From contig CAZCFT010000002.1 in NCBI GenBank assembly GCA_964498015.1, positions 1 through 64,000 on the forward strand: a stretch of 64,000 bases of DNA. Reading direction: 5' to 3'. The notes beneath the pieces are model-generated. The model saw only the letters and a list, made by a program, of their open reading frames with translations. It had not been told where the DNA came from and searched no databases. How positions within the stretch are numbered: position 1 is the stretch's first letter; the number at the start of each line of letters is the position of its first letter. Both the position numbers and the translations under genes were made by a program. Source of the DNA: CAWEZN01 sp964498015 (GTDB lineage: Bacteria; Zixibacteria; MSB-5A5; GN15; PGXB01). Of this stretch, positions 17,687-26,041 are shown piece after piece.

Positions 17687-17714
17687 ATTATATTTCCCAA
17701 AAGGCCAAAGTCAA
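17687..17714 (-). promoter_or_regulatory. Strong sigma70 promoter for the RRM gene
   Basis: On the minus strand: TTGACT, 16 bp, TATAAT. The -10 is a consensus match and the -35 differs in one base. Predicted start near 17680. Confidence 0.7.
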
Positions 17715-17728
17715 TAGCATTTTCCGGA

Positions 17729-19066
17729 TTAGTTATCCATCCGCGGATTGACAATATTATTGTATATCGAACCGAAAGTATAACTGAGTCCAAAAGATGC
17801 CCAATAGTCATAACTGGTGGCCATTTCCCTGATTCTCAACAGGACATCTTCTTTACTCAAATCTGCTTTAGCCAGCGAAATCTGATCGCGCACTTTAGAA
17901 GCATTGGAAGAAATGTTAAGTGACAAGCCCTTAATCAAGCGGAAGGAAATTTGACTATAAAGTGAAAGCCTATTCTTGCTTAAGTCATAGAAATAGGCCG
18001 AGCCTGAAAGCGAACCGTAGATAGAACCCCACGGTCGCTTAATGTCTATTACCGCAGAAATTCTGCCAGAATTCAGCCATTGGTTATGTTTATTGAAAAT
18101 GGTCTCTTCGTAGTAATCTATATAACCGCCGCTTTGACGGTACTTGAAACAAAAAAGCCGCCGGGTCGATTCGGAATATGGAAATAGATTGTACTCAATC
18201 AATCCCGCCATAGAACCCCCTAATTTCTGATTACTATACGATGATGAATAAATTGAAGCATAGCCTGCCACTGACCAGTGATTCCCCAGGCTCCAGACAT
18301 ATGTCATGTTACTGCCCTTGCCCCGGGATATGCTCAATGACTTGAAATCCTCCGTGTCCCATCTGGTTTCGTTGTAATTCAGCCATCCAGAGATATCCAG
18401 CTTCTTTTCTTCAGTTATCCGCTCGATTGATAGATTGATATTATCATAAAATTGTCGATACGATCTTTGTCCCTGAATCCAACCATTTATTGATATTTCA
18501 AACACCCAATAATTCCATTTGTCAACTACTTCCACTGGCTTTGATGGCTGTGCGTAGTCAATCGTCAGATAATTTGCCAGAGGGGTCCTGGTTATGTAGC
18601 GGAGTAATCCTATTTTTAGTATTCTGGTAGCTCCGGAGCGAGCCATTTCATCGGTATCTGATTTCCCCGTAAAATATTTCAAGGTATCATTCTTCCCCTC
18701 GAATTTGTGCTGACCCTTGAACTCCAGAGTTATTTCCGAACCGCCGCCTCCGGTAGTTTGGCCGGTTATGAGCACATAAACATCGGCATCAAAACGATCA
18801 CGGACAAAATTGACAAAATTTATCTCGGTTCGAAAGTAATTAAAATCATTCCCGTCACAGTCGACGCAGTCTATAAAAATCCTGGGAGCCAGAGCACGAT
18901 TAGAGTCAGGCGCCTGCCCGACAGATTGTGCATGGCACTCCTGAGCCGGGGAAATAGCCGGCAAAAGACCTATAATCATGAAGATAGGGAAACGTGACCG
19001 GACCAATTTCCCAATGGCTTTGCATCTATTTTGGTTTGATATCGGAGAGCTTTTTTCCCAGTCCAT
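17729..19066 (-). CDS. Outer-membrane beta-barrel protein of unknown function
   Basis: 445 residues. A rather long basic N-region precedes a hydrophobic stretch (FPIFMIIGLLPAIS) and a signal-peptidase-like site near CHAQS. An N-terminal soluble part contains RIFIDCVDCDGNDFNYFRTEI and the glycine run TTGGGGSEI. The remainder is dominated by alternating aromatic and polar strands (for example WSVAGYASIYSSSYS), ending with SFGLSYTFGSIYNN, as expected for a barrel of 12 or more strands. It resembles uncharacterised Bacteroidetes/Gemmatimonadetes barrel proteins that start with the same C..CD.DFxYxRxEIxFVN pattern. It is transcribed alone, divergent from the glycan operon. Function not recognised. 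Confidence 0.75.
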   Translation of the reverse strand: MDWEKSSPISNQNRCKAIGKLVRSRFPIFMIIGLLPAISPAQECHAQSVGQAPDSNRALAPRIFIDCVDCDGNDFNYFRTEINFVNFVRDRFDADVYVLITGQTTGGGGSEITLEFKGQHKFEGKNDTLKYFTGKSDTDEMARSGATRILKIGLLRYITRTPLANYLTIDYAQPSKPVEVVDKWNYWVFEISINGWIQGQRSYRQFYDNINLSIERITEEKKLDISGWLNYNETRWDTEDFKSLSISRGKGSNMTYVWSLGNHWSVAGYASIYSSSYSNQKLGGSMAGLIEYNLFPYSESTRRLFCFKYRQSGGYIDYYEETIFNKHNQWLNSGRISAVIDIKRPWGSIYGSLSGSAYFYDLSKNRLSLYSQISFRLIKGLSLNISSNASKVRDQISLAKADLSKEDVLLRIREMATSYDYWASFGLSYTFGSIYNNIVNPRMDN

Positions 19067-19121
19067 AATAAAATAACGATTCTTCCCGTCAATTTGTCAA
19101 GCTCTGGAATTTTTTTATCTC

Positions 19122-19149
19122 TGGACATATCAGCAAAATCTGCTATATT
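19122..19149 (+). promoter_or_regulatory. Promoter of the glycan operon
   Basis: TGGACA (19122-19127), 16 bp, TATATT (19144-19149), with a start near 19156. It lies 44 bp before the first operon gene and there is no other candidate nearby. Confidence 0.55.
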
Positions 19150-19192
19150 CTCAACTCCATAGTGTATAAAAAGTTAGTCAAAATGATAGAAA

Positions 19193-22100
19193 ATGAATTT
19201 GCCCATGAAGCTTCTTGATAGTAACAATCGGGGTTTTGATAAAGTTAATGCCGCCATTGCCGGATTGGTTTTCTTGATTTCATTTATCGTCTATAATCTA
19301 ACCAAAGCCCCCACCTTCTCATTTTGGGATTGCGGCGAATTCATCGCCTCCGCATATATCCTTGGCATCCCCCATCCCCCCGGTTCGCCCCTGTATGTCA
19401 TTCTTGGACGTATCTTTTCAATTCTGCCTATTGCAGCAGATATAGCGGTAAGAATAAACCTGCTTTCGGTTTTCTCTTCTGCCGCCTCCACATTATTTGG
19501 ATATTTAGTGACGGTAAGATTAATAAGATTTTGGTATGCGGGCCAATCCGATTCCAGAAGCCGGTTAATCACCTACATTGGCGGTTTTACCGGCGCTCTT
19601 TTTATGGCCTTCTCCAACACCAACTGGGGAAATTCGGTGGAAGCCGAAGTTTATTCTGCGGCCATTCTGATCATGATGATTATCTACTGGTTTGCCCTCA
19701 GATATTTCGAAAATAAAGAAACCTCCCCGGGGAGCCGGTACATGGCGCTGATTCTTTATCTTGGTTTATTGGGAGTAGGGGTTCATTTAGCCATGTATGT
19801 AATTGTACCGGTACTCGGTCTCTATTTTATAATGAAAAAGGAGGCAGGTTCCAGGGAATGGGCGATCGTAGCCGCTTTTTTCCTTTTGGAATTATATCTT
19901 ATTTTCGAGCTTTCTTCAAAACCGCGAGAGATACCGTTCTATATTCCGATTCTTATCACTTTCATAATTTTCCTTTTCCATTCGGCGATCAGTCAAAAAT
20001 CATCTCGCATTTTGATGATGACTCTTGGATTTTTTCTGGTTTCGCTCTATTCGCTCTATTTGGCCATCATCTCTGCTTTCGCCAAAAATATTTTTGGCAA
20101 AGATATCTCAGCGTCTCTTATTTACCTTAAGGATATTCCTGTCGGCTGGATTGGGCTTGCCGCCCTGACCATCTGGGGCGTTATTGCGCTGATAAAATAT
20201 CTGCCGACTCGAACTGAAGAAAATTCCGACCGAGAATGGCTTATTACGGCCGTTTACTCGCTTATTCCGGCGGTCCTCATATTTGTCGGCCTCATATTTG
20301 ATGGCTATACTGCCTTTCTGGCTTTGACTGTCTTATCAATAGCCGTATTGGGTTTCGTACTCCGACGATATATCAACTGGCTGATATTAATAGCGGTCGG
20401 TTCAATCTCGATGGTGATTTTAGGAGTCTGGCAATTAGTCTGGGGATTGCTGATTGGTATTGCGTTAGTAATTGCCCTCGGTCTTTATTTCAAAGATAAG
20501 AGCTGGAAAACAGCCGTAATGATAATTATCTTGGCCGCCATAGGGTACTCAGTCCATGCCTTTATCCCGATAAGATCCGCTCAAAATCCTTCAATTGACG
20601 AAAATAAACCCTCGAAATCATTAGATGCGTTAGTCGGATATCTTGAAAGAAAGCAATATGGTTCACAATCAATGGTGGACAGGATGTTTGTCCGGCGCGG
20701 CGAATGGGTAAATCAGTTCGGCGATTTTCGGCGGATGGGATTCTGGCGGTTTTTCAAAGAACAGTATGGGTTCGACGGCCCGAGATTTTTTGTGGTCTTG
20801 ATTCTTGGATTATTTGGCATCTGGGAAACAATCAGAAGAAAGCCGGATATTGGCCTTCCGTTTCTGGCGCTCGTGATGGTTTGCTCTATCGGAATAGTCC
20901 TATATATGAATTTTGCCGATGGAACTCGACAGGATCCTGTGACTTTAGAGGATTACCTGGAGGTTCGTGATCGAGACTATTTTTTCACCCCCGCCTTCGC
21001 ATTTTTTGGGCTGGCGATTGGGATCGGGATTGCGGCGGTGATGGAATTATTTCGCGATATCTCGAAAAACATGAGGCCGGTTTATCAAAAATATCTGTTT
21101 GGTTTAACATCAATTATGGTCCTGCTTCCGCTTTTTCCCCTTAAAGCCAATTATTATTTCAATGACCGGTCGCGAAACTTCATGCCTTATGATTACGCCA
21201 ATAATTATCTCAAAAGTTGCGAGAAAGGAGCCATTCTGATTACTAACGGCGACAACGATACTTTCCCGCTCTGGTGCATTCAGGAGGTCTATGGAGTAAG
21301 AAAAGACGTGCGGGTGGTCAATCTCTCACTCTCCAATACTCCTTGGTATTTGAGGCAAGTGAGAGATCGCATGAATGTCCCGCTTGATCTTACTAATGAC
21401 CAAATCAACCGCCTTCGACCATATCAGACAAAAGATGGAGAGGTATTTCGTATTCAGGATCAAGCGGTTGAGCATATTTTGACCGCCAACAAGTGGCGAT
21501 ATCCCGTCTATATGACTGTGACTGTCCCGGACGAAAGCCGCCATTTTCAGGGACGTTCGCTTGATGAAAACCTTTCGCTTGAAGGAATGGCTTATCACCT
21601 GATACCAATTCGCGGCAAAAACCAGATTAATTTCGAAAAAACCAGGCGATTGTATTTCGATGAATTCAATTATCGCGGACTTGGAGACCCATCTGTCTAT
21701 AAAGATGAAAATGCTGTGCGGCTCACCGGAAATTATGCCAGCGGGTTCATCATGTTGGCCGACACTCTCAAGAAGGCGGGAGATTTAGCCGGAGCCTTTG
21801 AATTTGTCAAAAAGGGGCTCCAGATTATGCCTGATTCATATGACTTGTACGCCTATGGGACTCAGATTCTGGCACAAATGGGCAGGACCGATACCATGAG
21901 CGCTTTCATAAGGGATGCTCGCACTGAAGATAAATGGAAACTATATTTCAATTGGGGGATATCTGCCAAGGTTGCCGGCCGGATTGATGATGCCATACAG
22001 GTACTCGAATTGACTCATCAGATGTATCCAAATTATGCCGATGCTTATCGGGCGCTGGTGGCTCTATATTATCAAAATCGAAATTATTCAAAATTGAGGG

Positions 22101-22213
22101 TTATGGTGATCGAATGGGTAGGAAAACATCCAGAAGACAGAGAATCCCAGCAATTATTAAGGGAGATTCAAAATGTATCTCCGTCTGACGACACTGCCCA
22201 GGGGTCAAATTGA
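19193..22213 (+). CDS. DUF2723 membrane glycosyltransferase with C-terminal TPR-like repeats
   Basis: 1006 residues: many membrane helices through about residue 650, then a soluble C-terminal half with TPR-like helices. The family signature FSFWDCGEFIASAYILGIPH, followed by PPGSPLYVILGR, lies near residue 47 and contains the acidic pair expected in a GT-C O-mannosyltransferase-like active site. Such proteins are thought to glycosylate exported proteins from lipid-linked sugars. It is the first gene of a nine-gene operon. The next gene overlaps its stop (TGATG). Confidence 0.88.
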   Translation: MNLPMKLLDSNNRGFDKVNAAIAGLVFLISFIVYNLTKAPTFSFWDCGEFIASAYILGIPHPPGSPLYVILGRIFSILPIAADIAVRINLLSVFSSAASTLFGYLVTVRLIRFWYAGQSDSRSRLITYIGGFTGALFMAFSNTNWGNSVEAEVYSAAILIMMIIYWFALRYFENKETSPGSRYMALILYLGLLGVGVHLAMYVIVPVLGLYFIMKKEAGSREWAIVAAFFLLELYLIFELSSKPREIPFYIPILITFIIFLFHSAISQKSSRILMMTLGFFLVSLYSLYLAIISAFAKNIFGKDISASLIYLKDIPVGWIGLAALTIWGVIALIKYLPTRTEENSDREWLITAVYSLIPAVLIFVGLIFDGYTAFLALTVLSIAVLGFVLRRYINWLILIAVGSISMVILGVWQLVWGLLIGIALVIALGLYFKDKSWKTAVMIIILAAIGYSVHAFIPIRSAQNPSIDENKPSKSLDALVGYLERKQYGSQSMVDRMFVRRGEWVNQFGDFRRMGFWRFFKEQYGFDGPRFFVVLILGLFGIWETIRRKPDIGLPFLALVMVCSIGIVLYMNFADGTRQDPVTLEDYLEVRDRDYFFTPAFAFFGLAIGIGIAAVMELFRDISKNMRPVYQKYLFGLTSIMVLLPLFPLKANYYFNDRSRNFMPYDYANNYLKSCEKGAILITNGDNDTFPLWCIQEVYGVRKDVRVVNLSLSNTPWYLRQVRDRMNVPLDLTNDQINRLRPYQTKDGEVFRIQDQAVEHILTANKWRYPVYMTVTVPDESRHFQGRSLDENLSLEGMAYHLIPIRGKNQINFEKTRRLYFDEFNYRGLGDPSVYKDENAVRLTGNYASGFIMLADTLKKAGDLAGAFEFVKKGLQIMPDSYDLYAYGTQILAQMGRTDTMSAFIRDARTEDKWKLYFNWGISAKVAGRIDDAIQVLELTHQMYPNYADAYRALVALYYQNRNYSKLRVMVIEWVGKHPEDRESQQLLREIQNVSPSDDTAQGSN

Positions 22214-23328
22214 TGAATATACTTGCTCTCAACTGGCAAGATTTAACCAACCCTCAGGCAGGTGGCGCCGAAGTGCATCTTGAGGAACTCCTGAGAAGAA
22301 TTGTCAGGCAAGGGCACAAAGTAACCCTCTTCTGCTCCGCATATAAAGATTCCAAACCCGAAGAGGTAATAGAAGGGATTCGTATTATCAGGCGGGGGAA
22401 TAGATATAATTTCAATCTGATTGCCCCATTTGCGCTGCGCAAACTAACCCGGCAGGAAAAATTTGACGTCCTGATTGAAGATATAAATAAAATTCCCTTC
22501 TATACTCCCCTTTATTTAAAGATTCCCACTCTGGTCGTTGTTCCGCACCTTTTTTCGACTACCGTTTTCAAAGAGATAAATTTTCTTCTTGGCCTTTATA
22601 TTTATTTTTCGGAAAAACCGCTCGTTCCCGTTTATCGAGGGCGAAAGTTTAATGTAATTTCGGATTCCACTGCGGATGATATTTCCAATAGGGGAATTCC
22701 TCGGTCGGACATTTCAGTGACCCATTGCGGCATTGACAGCGATACCTATCAGTTCGACCCATCCATAAAGAAGTTCGACAGGCCCACTATTCTATATCTT
22801 GGGAGAGTAAAAAAATATAAATCGATTGACCATCTGCTTCAAGCATTTCATATTATTCAACAAAGAATCCCTGATGCGCAGTTGAAAATTGTCGGTGGCG
22901 GAGATTATCTGCCGAAACTGATATCCCTGGCCGGACAACTAAAAATCGATAGCAAAGTTGAATTTCCGGGGTATGTCAGCCGAGAAAGAAAAGTTGAGTT
23001 AATGCGGCGTTGCCAGGTAGCGGTGTATCCGTCCTTGAAAGAAGGATGGGGATTAACTAATATAGAGGCCAACGCCTGTAGTACCACCGTTGTCGCGGCT
23101 AATGTTCCGGGACTGAGAGATAGTGTTGTCGATGGAGAGACAGGTTTCCTTTATGAATATGGCAATATTAACGAATTGGCTGAGAGATTGGAAAGAATTC
23201 TCCTGGATACCCCCTTGCGTTTGCGATTGGAAAAAGGGGGATTAGAATGGGCCAAAAGATTCGATTGGGATATTGCCGCAGAGGAATTTATGGAAGCTCT
23301 TGAAATCGCGGCCGGACAGGGGAGATAA
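22213..23328 (+). CDS. Family 4 (GT-B) glycosyltransferase
   Basis: 371-residue cytosolic GT-B enzyme. The N-terminal Rossmann lobe starts NILALNWQDLTNPQAGGAEVH. The C-terminal donor lobe has the EX7E region KEGWGLTNIEANACST typical of GT4. It likely transfers a sugar from a nucleotide donor to a lipid-linked acceptor. The ATG overlaps the previous stop. The motifs fix the fold and family but not the sugar. Confidence 0.93.
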   Translation: MNILALNWQDLTNPQAGGAEVHLEELLRRIVRQGHKVTLFCSAYKDSKPEEVIEGIRIIRRGNRYNFNLIAPFALRKLTRQEKFDVLIEDINKIPFYTPLYLKIPTLVVVPHLFSTTVFKEINFLLGLYIYFSEKPLVPVYRGRKFNVISDSTADDISNRGIPRSDISVTHCGIDSDTYQFDPSIKKFDRPTILYLGRVKKYKSIDHLLQAFHIIQQRIPDAQLKIVGGGDYLPKLISLAGQLKIDSKVEFPGYVSRERKVELMRRCQVAVYPSLKEGWGLTNIEANACSTTVVAANVPGLRDSVVDGETGFLYEYGNINELAERLERILLDTPLRLRLEKGGLEWAKRFDWDIAAEEFMEALEIAAGQGR

Positions 23329-23331
23329 AAT

Positions 23332-24342
23332 ATGCCTCGCAAGAAGCTTCTTTCGTTTCTGATTGGAATATTAATTTCGGTCTTGTTTCTTTATTTAATC
23401 TTGCGCAATGTTAATGTCAAAGAACTCGGCACAGCCCTAAAGGAAGCCAATTATTTCTGGTTATTACCTAATCTCTTTTTTGTTGTTTTCGCCATGTTCC
23501 AGAGAGCGGAGCGATGGAAATATATGTTGAAGCCGCTGGCCGATGTACCGTACAAAAAACTTCTTTCGGCTACCTGCATCGGTTTCATGGCTAATAATAT
23601 ACTCCCCTTCCGTCTGGGCGAATTTGTCCGAGCCTATTCTCTGTCCAATCAGGAGAAAACCATAACCAAATCGGCCTCGCTGGCCACTATTTTCGTCGAA
23701 CGTATGGTTTTCGACCTGCTGGCGCTATTATTAATTCTGGGTGTAGTGCTTATTGTAGCGCCGATTCCCATAGATGGCACATTCAAGATGGGCGCGCTTT
23801 TGTCGCTTGCCGTGGCCATCGCGGGTTTCTTATTTGCAGTCGCCATTGTACTCAAACCCGAGGGAGCCGGCCGGCTCCTTACCAAATATCTTTTCTTCCT
23901 CCCTTCCGGAATCAAGGAAAAGATCAATCTTACGGTGCTTAAATTCTCCAAAGGTCTATTGTTTCTTAAGGACTGGCGTCACACAGCCTGGGTGTCGGGG
24001 CATACTATGGCCCTCTGGCTTTTTATGGGCATCTCGAACATTTTTGTCTTTTATGCCTTTGATTTCCATCTCCCGCTATATGCATCCTATGTCCTTCTGG
24101 TTGTAGTATCAATATCCATCTTGATTCCCTCTTCACCCGGATTTATAGGAGTCTATCACGGCGGAGTCGTCTGGACATTGAATTATTTCAGCATTAGCCA
24201 GCATAATGCGGTTTCATGCGCTATCGTTCTCCACGCCGCACAATTTATTCCCATAACTTTGATGGGATTTTATTTCCTGCGAAAAGAGCATCTCTCACTC
24301 AAACAGCTTGAAAAAGAGGCTTTCGACAAAAATGACCATTGA
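23332..24342 (+). CDS. Lysylphosphatidylglycerol synthetase TM-domain / AglD-type membrane protein
   Basis: 336 residues with about eight membrane helices and the UPF0104 motif FMANNILPFRLGEFVRAYSL. It has only the membrane domain and no soluble aminoacyl-transferase domain. Such proteins are common in glycan clusters, where a role in moving or handling lipid-linked sugars is suspected. It overlaps the following GT2 gene by 11 bases. Confidence 0.88.
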   Translation: MPRKKLLSFLIGILISVLFLYLILRNVNVKELGTALKEANYFWLLPNLFFVVFAMFQRAERWKYMLKPLADVPYKKLLSATCIGFMANNILPFRLGEFVRAYSLSNQEKTITKSASLATIFVERMVFDLLALLLILGVVLIVAPIPIDGTFKMGALLSLAVAIAGFLFAVAIVLKPEGAGRLLTKYLFFLPSGIKEKINLTVLKFSKGLLFLKDWRHTAWVSGHTMALWLFMGISNIFVFYAFDFHLPLYASYVLLVVVSISILIPSSPGFIGVYHGGVVWTLNYFSISQHNAVSCAIVLHAAQFIPITLMGFYFLRKEHLSLKQLEKEAFDKNDH

Positions 24343-25063
24343 ATCTTCCAAAAAGCTTCTGGTTGTGCTTCCCGCCTTCAATGAGGCCGGAAAAATCGGC
24401 CGGGTTGTGCAGAAGGTTAAGGCCATTCCTCTTGTCGATTGCATTCTTGTCGCTGATGATTTTTCCAGCGACGGTACGTCCGATGAAGCTCATTCTGCCG
24501 GAGCGGTTGTCATTAGACATAAGAAAAATATGGGCGTCGGCGCCGGAATCAGAACCGGCATCAAATACGGAATCCAAAATGGTTTTGAAATCTGCGCCAT
24601 ACTCTCCGGCGACGACCAGCATGAACCTCAAGAAATAGAAGGAGTGGTCCAGCCGATCATCAAGAATGAATACGATTTCATACAGGGTTCCCGCCGAATG
24701 AAAGGGGGGAGGGTCGTTAATGATCGACCTTTCCGCATGGTCACTACCCAGCTTTATTCCCTCTTGTTTTCTCTGCTGACCGGAAGAAGAATAACCGATG
24801 CCACCAATGGTTTTCGGGCTTTTCGACTCTCTATTTTTGAAAAAGAGAATATTGACATTGATCAGGATTGGCTTGACAGGTACGAACTTGAGCCCTATAT
24901 ATTATACAAAGCGGTTAGATGCAAAAATATCAGGTTTAAAGAGGCGCCCATAACAATTTATTACCATCAGAATCGCAAACAGTTCACTAAGATGAAGCCA
25001 TTTCGCGATTGGTGGCGATTGGCCAAGCCTCTCGTTTATCTAACATTAAGACTAAGGAAATAG
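24332..25063 (+). CDS. Family 2 glycosyltransferase, polyprenyl-phosphate sugar synthase type
   Basis: 243 residues from the ATG at 24332. A DPM1/GtrB-like GT-A fold with LLVVLPAFNEAGKIG, the DDFSSDGT loop, and the metal/donor motif SGDDQHEP intact. No membrane domain is attached. The likely product is polyprenyl-phosphate sugar, the donor used by the GT-C enzymes of the operon. The C-terminus (K-KPF-DWWRLAKPLVYL) is shared with the second GT2 at 29985, so the two are paralogs. Confidence 0.92.
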   Translation: MTIESSKKLLVVLPAFNEAGKIGRVVQKVKAIPLVDCILVADDFSSDGTSDEAHSAGAVVIRHKKNMGVGAGIRTGIKYGIQNGFEICAILSGDDQHEPQEIEGVVQPIIKNEYDFIQGSRRMKGGRVVNDRPFRMVTTQLYSLLFSLLTGRRITDATNGFRAFRLSIFEKENIDIDQDWLDRYELEPYILYKAVRCKNIRFKEAPITIYYHQNRKQFTKMKPFRDWWRLAKPLVYLTLRLRK

Positions 25064-25065
25064 TA

Positions 25066-26031
25066 GTGATTAATATCGATTTTTCGGGATGCAGGGTTTT
25101 AGTGACAGGGGGAGCCGGTTTTGTCGGCTCCAATCTGGTCGCTGCAATTGTCAAAGCTGGCGGAAAAGTGACCGTACTCGATGATCTTTTTACCGGCAAT
25201 CTGGCCAACATAGATAGCGGAATCAATTATGACTTTGTACAGGGTTCGGTCGCCGACTATGCATTGGTGCGCAAATTAATGTCAGGCGTTGATTATGTGG
25301 CCCACCTCGCGGCCCGTAATATTATTGTCTCGACCAAAAACCCACGGGATGATTTCGAAACGAACATTGGCGGGACACTGAATATTTTGATGGCCGCCCG
25401 GGAAACCAAACCGAAAGGAATCGTCTATTCGTCCTCTGCATCAATCTATGGCAATCCGCGCATCTTACCGATTGTCGAGGATGAGACGCCTCTTACATTC
25501 TCGCCTTATTCAGTATCAAAATTAGCCGGCGAAAATTATTGCTATGCCTTCTATGAGACATTCTATGTCCCGGTATCGGTGGTAAGATATTCCAATATCT
25601 ACGGCCCGAAGCAAAATCCCTCAAATCCGTATTGCGGGGTCATTTCGAAATTTATTATGGCCATCGATGATAATAAACCGATTCAGATTCACGGCGACGG
25701 GTATCAGACCAGAGATTTTACTTATGTCGATGATGCCGTCTCCGGTACTCTTCTGGCGCTGCTGTCGCCCCGCGCCGACGGCATGATCTTTAATATTGGA
25801 GCCGGATTTGAAACCAGTATATTACAACTTATAGACATTCTGTCATCTATAATGCACAAAGAGGCAATCTGCGAAAATATTGACCGGAGGGATATTGATA
25901 ACATCAGGCGCAGGGTTCTAAATATTGAGCGAATTCGCACTCGACTCCGCTGGCAACCTCAGGTGACTCTTCGCGACGGTCTGAAACGAACTGTGGACTG
26001 GTATTTATCACTTAGCAAGAAAGGCGCCTGA
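25066..26031 (+). CDS. NAD-dependent sugar-nucleotide epimerase/dehydratase
   Basis: 321 residues from a GTG start that follows AAGGA and lies two bases after the previous stop. An extended SDR fold: GxxGxxG as TGGAGFVGSN, serine motif YSSSASIYG, catalytic Y-x3-K in YSVSKLAGE. The closest functional class is UDP-glucose 4-epimerase-like. It is expected to supply a nucleotide sugar for the surrounding transferases. Substrate not determined. Confidence 0.92.
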   Translation: MINIDFSGCRVLVTGGAGFVGSNLVAAIVKAGGKVTVLDDLFTGNLANIDSGINYDFVQGSVADYALVRKLMSGVDYVAHLAARNIIVSTKNPRDDFETNIGGTLNILMAARETKPKGIVYSSSASIYGNPRILPIVEDETPLTFSPYSVSKLAGENYCYAFYETFYVPVSVVRYSNIYGPKQNPSNPYCGVISKFIMAIDDNKPIQIHGDGYQTRDFTYVDDAVSGTLLALLSPRADGMIFNIGAGFETSILQLIDILSSIMHKEAICENIDRRDIDNIRRRVLNIERIRTRLRWQPQVTLRDGLKRTVDWYLSLSKKGA

Positions 26032-26041
26032 ATCCTCCTTG

